Source: Rhodospirillales bacterium (GTDB lineage Bacteria; Pseudomonadota; Alphaproteobacteria; Rhodospirillales; Shumkoniaceae). Taken from it: 51,911 nucleotides of DNA. Of the stretch, positions 8,032-17,000 are shown one piece after another. Within the stretch, counting starts at the first letter, position 1, and the number at the start of each line of letters is the position of its first letter. The DNA is taken from assembly GCA_016776725.1 (NCBI GenBank), contig JADHSV010000025.1, positions 1 through 51,911 of the forward strand, read 5' to 3'. A program made the position numbers and the translations under genes. Under the pieces are notes generated by a model. That model saw only the letters and a program-made list of their open reading frames with translations. It did not search any database and was not told the origin of the DNA.

Positions 8032-11000
8032 ATGGCCGTCAATGATCTCACCGGCGAATTTGGTTTGCCAGAAGGTGTGAGCCCGGATCACGTCGTCGAG
8101 GCGTCCGGTTCCGATTCATTGATTCTCCCGGAAGGTATGCCGCTTTCCGACTGTGAAATGGTTCAGGTTGGCGACAACCTGACACTTACCGCGCCCGACG
8201 GAACGGTAACCGTTGTCGAAGGATATTTCGGCACCGAGAACCCGCCCCAGCTGGTTTCGCCCGGTGGCGGCCAGATGGAAGGCGATATGGTTTCGCAGCT
8301 GGCGGGACCGTTGGCGCCGGGTCAGGTCGCGGATGCCGGACCGGCGGTCGGCGCCCAGCCCATTGGTACGGTTGAAAGCTCCAGCGGCACGGTGATGGCC
8401 ACCCGCGCCGACGGCACGCAAGTTGAACTTCAGGCAGGCGACCCCGTTTTCCAGGGCGATATTCTTGAAACTTCCGGAGATGGCTCCATCGGCGTTGTGC
8501 TGGCCGACGAAGCGACCTTCTCCATGGCCGAAAACGGCCGCATGGTGCTGGACGAAATGGTCTATGACCCCGGCACCCAGGAAGGCTCCATCAATCTCGA
8601 GATCGTGCAGGGCGTTTTCACCTTCGTCAGTGGCCAGGTCGCCAAGACCGATCCCGATGCCATGACCCTGACCACGCCGGTGGCGACCATCGGTATTCGC
8701 GGCACCCAGGTAGGTATTGAAATCCCCGATGGCGAAGAAATGCGTGTCGTCCTCATGGAAGAGGGCGACGGGTTCGTCGGCGAAGTCGTGGTTATGAACG
8801 AGTCCGGCATTCAGGTCATGAACTCGTCGGCGGAATTCACCACCATCACCGGCGCGGGCGTTGCCCCGTCGTCGGTGGGGACCATGAGCATCAGCGAGAT
8901 GGTTCAGTCCTTCTCGAGCGCTTTGCAGGCCCTTCCCCAGACCGAAGGCAACAACGCCAACGACTATGGCATGAAGGAAGAGCTTGGCGACGCGGGTGAG
9001 GATGAAGAAGAGGCGGAAGAAGAACTCGCCGATGTCGAGGAAGAAGCCGAAGAGGCCGTCGAGGAAGTCGTCGAAGAAGTCGTCGAGGAAGAAGTCATCG
9101 AGGAAGAAGTCATCGAGGAAGAAGTCGTCGAGGAAGTTGTCGAGGAAGAAATTGTAGAGGAAATAGAGGAGGTCGTGGAGGAGGTCGCCGAGGAAGAAGT
9201 CGTGGAGACCGAGGAACTTGCCGACGTCGGCGACGTTGACGATATCGGCGATCTGGGTGATTTCGAGACGGCCGCAGGCGACGAAGGTGGCGACGATACC
9301 GACGAATTGGCTGACGTTGACGGGTTTAGTGACGGCGGCGATGAAGGTGGCGATGAGGGTGGCGATGATGACGCCGCCCTGGACGATATCGAAGACCTTG
9401 CCGACTTTGAAACCGCGGCGGGCGACGAAGGGGATGCCGGGTTCGGCGATTCCGTTGTCAGCGTAACCAGCAATCCGTTCGCGGCAGCTGGTCCGACGGG
9501 GGGCGATGATCAAGGCGGTGGCGGCGGTAGTGGCGGCGGCGATGATGACGACGACGATGGCGGCGTTGAAGCCAGCGGCGGCGGTGGCGATACAGGCGGT
9601 GGCGACGACGGCCCGGCGCCGGTTGTCAACATCTTCCCCATTGCGACGGGCGGAGCCGTGGATGGTACGGACGAGGATACGTCCTTTTCCGGCCGACTGT
9701 CGGCAACCGATCCCGACGGCAGCTCTCTTTCGTTCAGCGGTTCTGGCGCAACCGAACACGGCACCGTTGAAATTGACGCTAACGGACTTTACACCTACAC
9801 GCCGAATGCCGATTACAACGGTTCGGATAGTTTCACCTACACGGTGACGGATAGCGACGGCGCAAGCAGTACAGCGACGATCACCTTCGAAGTGGCCTCG
9901 GTTGACGACGTTCCCGTCGTGACCGTCCCGGATGCAGTTTCGGGCGGCACGGGAACGGAGATTGATCTCGACATTTCCGCAGCCATGGACGACGTTACCT
10001 CCGAGACCGTCGCATCTATTGAAATTTCGGGCGTTCCCACGGGCGCAACGTTGTCGGTCGGAACCGACAATCTCGATGGAACGTGGACGATTTCGGGTGC
10101 CGAGGAATTGGCTGCGCTGGACGGTCTGACGATTACGTCGGCGACCGATGACAACTCCGACTTCACACTGAGCGTAACGTCAACATCGACAGACGGCGGA
10201 ACATCCGATCCTGTCAATATCGAAGTAAACGTCAACGTTGCCCCCGAAGCGGCGGGCGGCACGGAAGATGCGCTTGAAGACACGGCCTTCACCGGACAGC
10301 TTTCGGCAACGGATGTTGACGGTGACACTCTTGAATTCACATTGGCCGAAGGCGGCGACGCGGCCCACGGCACCGTTACGGTCAATGCCGACGGTTCCTA
10401 CAGCTACACGCCGGATGCCGATTACAACGGCACCGATACGTTCACCTACGAAGTTGACGACGGCCAGGGCGGTACCGATACCGCGACTGTCACCTTGAAT
10501 GTTGCTTCGGTCGATGACGTTCCTGTCGTGACCGTTGACGATTCTGCAGGCGATGAAGATGCGGCAATCGCTCTCGACATTTCGGCGGTCATGGATGGCA
10601 CTACGACCGAAACGGTTGACTTTGTAACGATCTCGGACGTTCCTTCGGGCGCGGTTATCTCGGTTGGCACGGATTCCGGGGACGGCACGATTGTGTTCAC
10701 GCCGGTTACGGCCAATGCGGACGGTAACTTTGAAATTCCCGCCGGTAGTCTTGATCACGTGACGATCACGCCGCCGGGCGATTCGTACGATGACTTCCAA
10801 TTGAGCGTGACGGCGACCAGTACCGACCAAAGCACCAGTACACCTTCCACTATCGATGTGAGCGTGGCGCCTGTCGCCGATGCGCCGGTCGGCACGGTTG
10901 AAGCGGCTTTCGGTCCCGAGGACACTAGTATTTCCCTGACCATCGACGTTGACGTTCCGGGCGCGGAATCCGTTGCCGCGGTTGGCATCAACATTCCCCA

Positions 11001-14000
11001 AGGAGCCACGCTTTCGGTCGGATCAGACAGCACTATGACCGTTACTGGCAATATCGTGACCGGTTCGGGTGAAGACGGGGGGTTCACCGAAAGTGAACTC
11101 GCCGAGCTTGCAAACGGTGGACTGTCCATGACGCCGCCGGCCGACTTTAACGGCGAATTGAACCTTACCGTCACGTCCATGTCGACGGACGGCGGGGCCA
11201 GCGAAGCGCCGCTTACCGTCACGGTTACGCCAGTGGCCGATATCCCGGTCGGTTCGGTCGTGGTCGAGCCGGGCGTTGAGGATACGCCCATTGCATTGAC
11301 CATCACCGCCGACGTTCCCGGCAACGAAGACGTTGCTTCAATTACGGTTTCGGGCGTGCCCGAAGGCGCTTCTCTGTCTGCAGGCACGAGCAGCGAGGAC
11401 GGCAGCATTTGGACCTTGACGCCTGAAGAACTTGCGGGTCTTGAAGTCAATCCGGCCCCCGATTTCAACGGCAGTTTCGATTTGACGGTCCGCGTCGAAT
11501 CAACAGACGGCGGCGCCAGCACGGGAACCATCCCGGTTTCGGTTGCTGCGGTCGGCGATGCGGCGGAAGTCTCGCTTGATGCGGCAGCCACGGGTGCCGA
11601 GGATGCGGCCATTGCGCTGAACATCTCGGCGGCGGTTGCGGACAGCACGGAAACGGTTGATTTTGTGACCATCTCCGGCGTTCCGGACGGCGCGAGCCTG
11701 TCGGCGGGCACCAGCAACGCGGACGGCACCTGGACCCTTGAAGCGAACCAGCTCGATAACCTGACGATCACGCCTCCGGCCGATAGCGGCGCGGACTTTA
11801 GCTTGAGCGTCACGGCGACCTCGACGGACGGCACCACGGGCGCCACGGCGACAGTTCCGGTAAGCGTGGCGGCGGTTGCCGACGCGCCGGACCTTGACGT
11901 GTCGAATGTGTCGGGCGTTGAAGATACGGCGATTGCGCTGGATATCACGGCGGGATTGACCGACACGGACGGTTCCGAACAGATTACGTCGGTTGAAATT
12001 ACCGGTGTTCCGGACGGCGCCGTTCTTTCGGCGGGTACGGACAACGGCGGCGGCAGTTGGACGCTCAGCGCCGGCGATCTTTCCGGCCTGACCATTACGC
12101 CGGACGATGACGACGCGGATGATTTCTCGCTGAGTGTTGCGGTGACTTCGACGGATACGGACCCGGATACGGGTGCGGAGACGACGGCGACGACGAACGG
12201 TTCGTTTAACGTGAGCGTCGGCGAAGATGCCGATGCGCCGACGTTGATCGTCGATGACGCGGTTGGTGCTGAAGATACGGCCATTGTGCTGGATATCTCG
12301 GCCAGCCTGAACGATCCGCAGGAAGTTCTTTCACTGACCATCGACGGCATTCCGGATGGTGCGGTTATCACGGTCGTTAACCCGGGCGAAAACCCGGTTG
12401 ATCTTGCCGTTACGGATGGTTCCGTGACGATCCCGCCTGGATTGCTGGGTGGCGCTATTTCGATCACGCCGCCGGCCGACTTCAACGGCGACATTCCGTT
12501 GACGGTTACGGCGCAGTCGAAGCACGGCGGCGACAGCGAAAGTGTTACGGAAGACCTGACGGTTTCGGTCACCGCGGTTGATGATATTCCGACCGTTAGC
12601 GTTGCCGATGCCGCGGGCGACGAGGACGCGGCGATTTCGCTGAACATTACCGCGAGCATGGACGCGGCGACGACCGAAACGCTGGACTTTGTCACGGTGT
12701 CGAACGTTCCTGATGGCGCGACCCTTTCGGTTGGGACGGATTCCCTTTCGGCGAACCCGGACGGCAGCTTCACGGTCACGGCGGGTGATCTTGGCGGCCT
12801 GAACATCACGCCTCCTGCTGGTGATCATGCCGACTTCACGCTGAGTGTGGCGGCGACCTCGACGGACGGCGGGACTTCGGCTCCGGTTGATCTGGATGTT
12901 GCGGTTGCTTCGACCAACGTGGGACCGGACGCCGCGGACGGCACGGAAGCGGCGGTCGAGGACACGGCGTTCAGTGGCCAGCTTTCGGCAACGGACGCGG
13001 ACGCGGGTGACACGCTGACTTTCAGCCTTGCCGACGGCGGCGGTGCGGCCAATGGCACGGTTACGGTGAATGCAGATGGCTCCTACAGCTACACGCCGGA
13101 TGCCGACTTCAACGGCACGGACACCTTTACCTACGAGGTTGACGACGGCGAAGGCGGCACGGACACGGCAACGATTACCTTGAATGTTGAATCCGTTGGC
13201 GACGCGGCTGAAGTCTCGGTCGCGGATGCTTCCGGTTCCGAAGACACAGCCATTACGCTCGATATCAGCGCAGCGGTTGCGGACAGCACGGAAACGGTTG
13301 ATTTCGTGACCATCTCGGGCGTTCCTGCGGGCGCGAGCCTCTCGGCTGGCACCAGCAATCTGGACGGTACGTGGACGCTTGAAGCGGGCGACCTTAGCGG
13401 CCTGACGGTAACCCCTGCCGATGACAGCTCTGCCGACTTCACGCTGAGCGTGACGGCGACTTCGACGGACGGCACCACGGGTACGGCGGCCGATATCGAC
13501 GTGAGCGTTGCTGCGGTTGGCGATGCAGCCGAAGTTTCGGTCACGGATGCTTCGGGCGCCGAAGACACGGCCATTACGCTGGATATCAGCGCAGCCGTTG
13601 CGGACAGCACGGAAACGGTCGACTTCGTAACGGTCTCCGGCGTTCCGGACGGCGCCAGCCTTTCGGCGGGCACCAGCAACCCGGACGGCTCGTGGACGCT
13701 TGAAGCTTCCGATCTCAGCGGCCTGACCATTACCCCGGCTGCTGACGACAACGCCGACTTCACGCTGAGCGTGACGGCGACTTCGACGGACGGCACCACG
13801 GGTGTGGCGGCCGACATCGACGTGAGCGTTGCGGCGGTTGGCGATGCGGCCGAGGTTTCGGTGAGCGACGCTTCCGGTTCCGAAGACGCGCCAATTTCGC
13901 TGGATATCAGCGCAGCGGTTGCCGATAGCACGGAAACGGTCGACTTCGTAACGGTCTCCGGCGTTCCGGACGGCGCCAGCCTTTCGGCGGGCACCAGCAC

Positions 14001-17000
14001 TATTCCGGGTACGTGGACGCTTGAAGCCAGCGAGCTTGACGGATTAACGATCACACCTCCGGCCGATAGTGGCGCGGACTTCAACCTGACCGTCGCAGCG
14101 ACTTCGACGGACGGCACCACGGGCGCACCGGCGAGCATCCCCGTAAGCGTGGCGGCGGTTGCCGACGCGCCGGATCTGGACGTGTCGAATGTCTCGGGCG
14201 TTGAAGATACGGCGATTGCGCTGGATATCACGGCGGGACTGACCGACACGGACGGTTCCGAACAGATTACGTCGGTTGAAATCACCGGTGTTCCGGACGG
14301 CGCCGTTCTCTCGGCGGGTACGGACAACGGCGGCGGAAGTTGGACGCTGGAAGCGGGCGATCTTTCCGGCCTGACCGTCACGCCTGTACTCAACGACGAT
14401 ACGGACTTCTCGCTGAGTGTTGCGGTGACTTCGACGGATACGGATCCGGATACGGGTGCGGAGACGACGGCAACGACCAACGGTTCGTTTAACGTGAGCG
14501 TCGGCGAAGATGCCGATGCGCCGACGTTGATCGTCGATGACGCGGTTGGTGCTGAAGATACGGCCATTGCGCTGGATATCTCGGCCAGCCTGAACGATCC
14601 GCAGGAAGTTCTTTCACTGACCATCGACGGCATTCCGGATGGTGCGGTTATCACGGTCGTTAACCCGGGTGAAAACCCGGTTGATCTTGCCGTTACGGAT
14701 GGTTCCGTGACGATCCCGCCCGGATTGCTGGGTGGCGAGATTTCGATCACCCCGCCTGAGGACTTCAACGGCGACATTCCGTTGACGGTGACGGCGCAGT
14801 CGAAGCACGGCGATGATAGCGAAAGTGTTACGGAAGACCTGACGGTTTCGGTCACGCCGGTTGCGGACACGACGGTTTCGGGTTCGGGCACTGGCGCCGA
14901 AGACTCGCCGATTGATCTGGCGATTTCACCGGCAGTGGCCGGCGGCGAGGAAGTTGCGAGCGTCACCATCACCGGCGTTCCCGACGGCGCGAGCCTGTCG
15001 GTTGGGACGGACAACGGCGGCGGCAGCTGGACGCTGACGCCGGCTCAGTTGAACGGCCTGCAGCTTGATCCTCCGGCCGATTTCAACGGCGACATCTCGC
15101 TGAACGTTTCGGCGACCATGACGGACGGCAGCACCAGCACCGCCTCGCCGTTCACGGTTTCGGTCACGCCGGTTGAAGATGCGCCGACCGGAACGGTCGG
15201 ACCGGCGTCTGGCGCCGAAGATTCCGACATTGCCCTGGTCATCGATATTGACGTTCCGGGCGCCGAGTCGGTTGCCGCCATCAGCGTCGGCAACCTGCCG
15301 GAGGGGGCCACCCTTTCGGTTGGATCCGACAGTGCCTTGACCGTTTTTGACAATACCGTGGTCGGTTCGGGTGCAGATGGGAGCTTCACCGTGGCTGACC
15401 TCGCCGAACTCGCGGGCGGTGGTTTGGTTATGACGCCACCGGCCGATTTCAATGGCGAATTAAACCTTTCCGTCAACTCCATGTCGACGGACGGCGGAAC
15501 CAGTGATATGCCGCTTGCCGTGACGGTTACGCCGGTTGCCGATGCACCGGAAATGACGGTTTCGGAGGCGTCGGGCCTCGAAGATACGGCAATTCCGCTC
15601 AACATTTCGGCCGACGTTCCGGGTAACGAGGATTTGGCCGAAATCGCTATTGGAAACGTGCCCGCTGGCGCGACCCTTTCGGTCGGAACCGACAGCGGTC
15701 TGAACCTGGACGGCAATGTTCTTTCAGGATCGGGTGAAGGCGGCGTGTTCACCGTCGACGATCTGCTGGCCCTGGAAGGCGGCGCGTTGAGCATCACGCC
15801 GGCTGCGGACGATAACAGCGATTTCAATCTGAACGTTACGGCCACGTCAACAGACGGCGGCAGCAGTGCTGCCGTGCTTCCCATTAGCGTGGCCGCGGTG
15901 GCCGAAGATGCGGACGTCACCTTTTCGGTGAGCGACGGCGAAGGGGAAACGACCCTTCCGGGCGCCGACGATTATGGCGAGGCGGAAACCATTCAGGTCG
16001 ATGGCGGCGGTGTCGAGTACACCTACGACGATGCAGACAGCGCGACGGTTTCGGTTACGGATGAGTGGGGAAGCGTCAACTCCATCGATGCGACCAGTGA
16101 CGACGCGGCCGATGTGGTGCTGCAGGATTTCGTGGAAGCCAATGTTACTCTGGGTGGCGAAGGTGACAGCACGGTAGATATCGAAAATGCCGCCAGTGGC
16201 GACGTTGCCACGGGTTCCGGCGATGACAGCATTGAAATCACGGGCCAGGCCGGTGAAAGCGGCGCCTTCGACGTGGATGCCGGCGCCGGTGACGATACGA
16301 TCACGGTTGACGGCGATTACGACGCTTCCGCCGTTGTTGGTGGCGCCGGACAAGACACCATCACCACCGGTGGCGGAGAAGACGTGATCACCGGCGGCGC
16401 CGACAACGATGTCATCGACGGCGGTGCCGGCGTTGATGTTGCCGTGTTCAGCGGTTCCTTCACCGACTACGCCATCAGCATTGACGACACAACGGGCGAA
16501 ATCACGGTTGCGGGGCCGGACGGCACCGACACCCTGGTCAACATCGAAACCCTGCGTTTCGACGACGGCGACGTTCCGGTTGATAGCCTGGGTACGGCTG
16601 AACCGATAATTTCGATCACACCGGCGGCGGGCAACGAAGATTCCGCCGTTGCGCTGGTTATCGATGCCAGTGCCGGTGCTGCCTCCGATCCGATCGGTTC
16701 GATCACCATCGGCGGCGTGCCCGCCGGGGCGACCCTTTCGGTCGGTACCAGCGACATGACCCTGGACGGCAACGTGCTTTCCGGTTCGGGAGTTGACGGT
16801 CAGTTTACGGCTTCCGACTTGCAGGCCTTGTCGGACGGTGCGGTGACCATTACGCCGCCGGAAAACTCGGATGTCGACTTCAGCCTTTCGGTTTCGGCCA
16901 CATCGGCCGGTGGGGCTTCGGCGCAATCCGTGAGTATGCCGGTGACGGTGGATGCCGTCGCCGATGTGCCGGTGATTACGGTGGAACTCGGCGATCCGAC

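Noticed and set aside
10755-12809. A 684-codon open frame on the minus strand inside the adhesin gene, with others at 8116-9759, 13131-15014 and 15847-17613
   Set aside because: They mirror the repetitive, codon-biased adhesin sequence. Their translations are low-complexity Ser/Pro/Val or Arg/Gly/Asn-rich and repeat with the plus-strand units. No ribosome sites or domains are seen.
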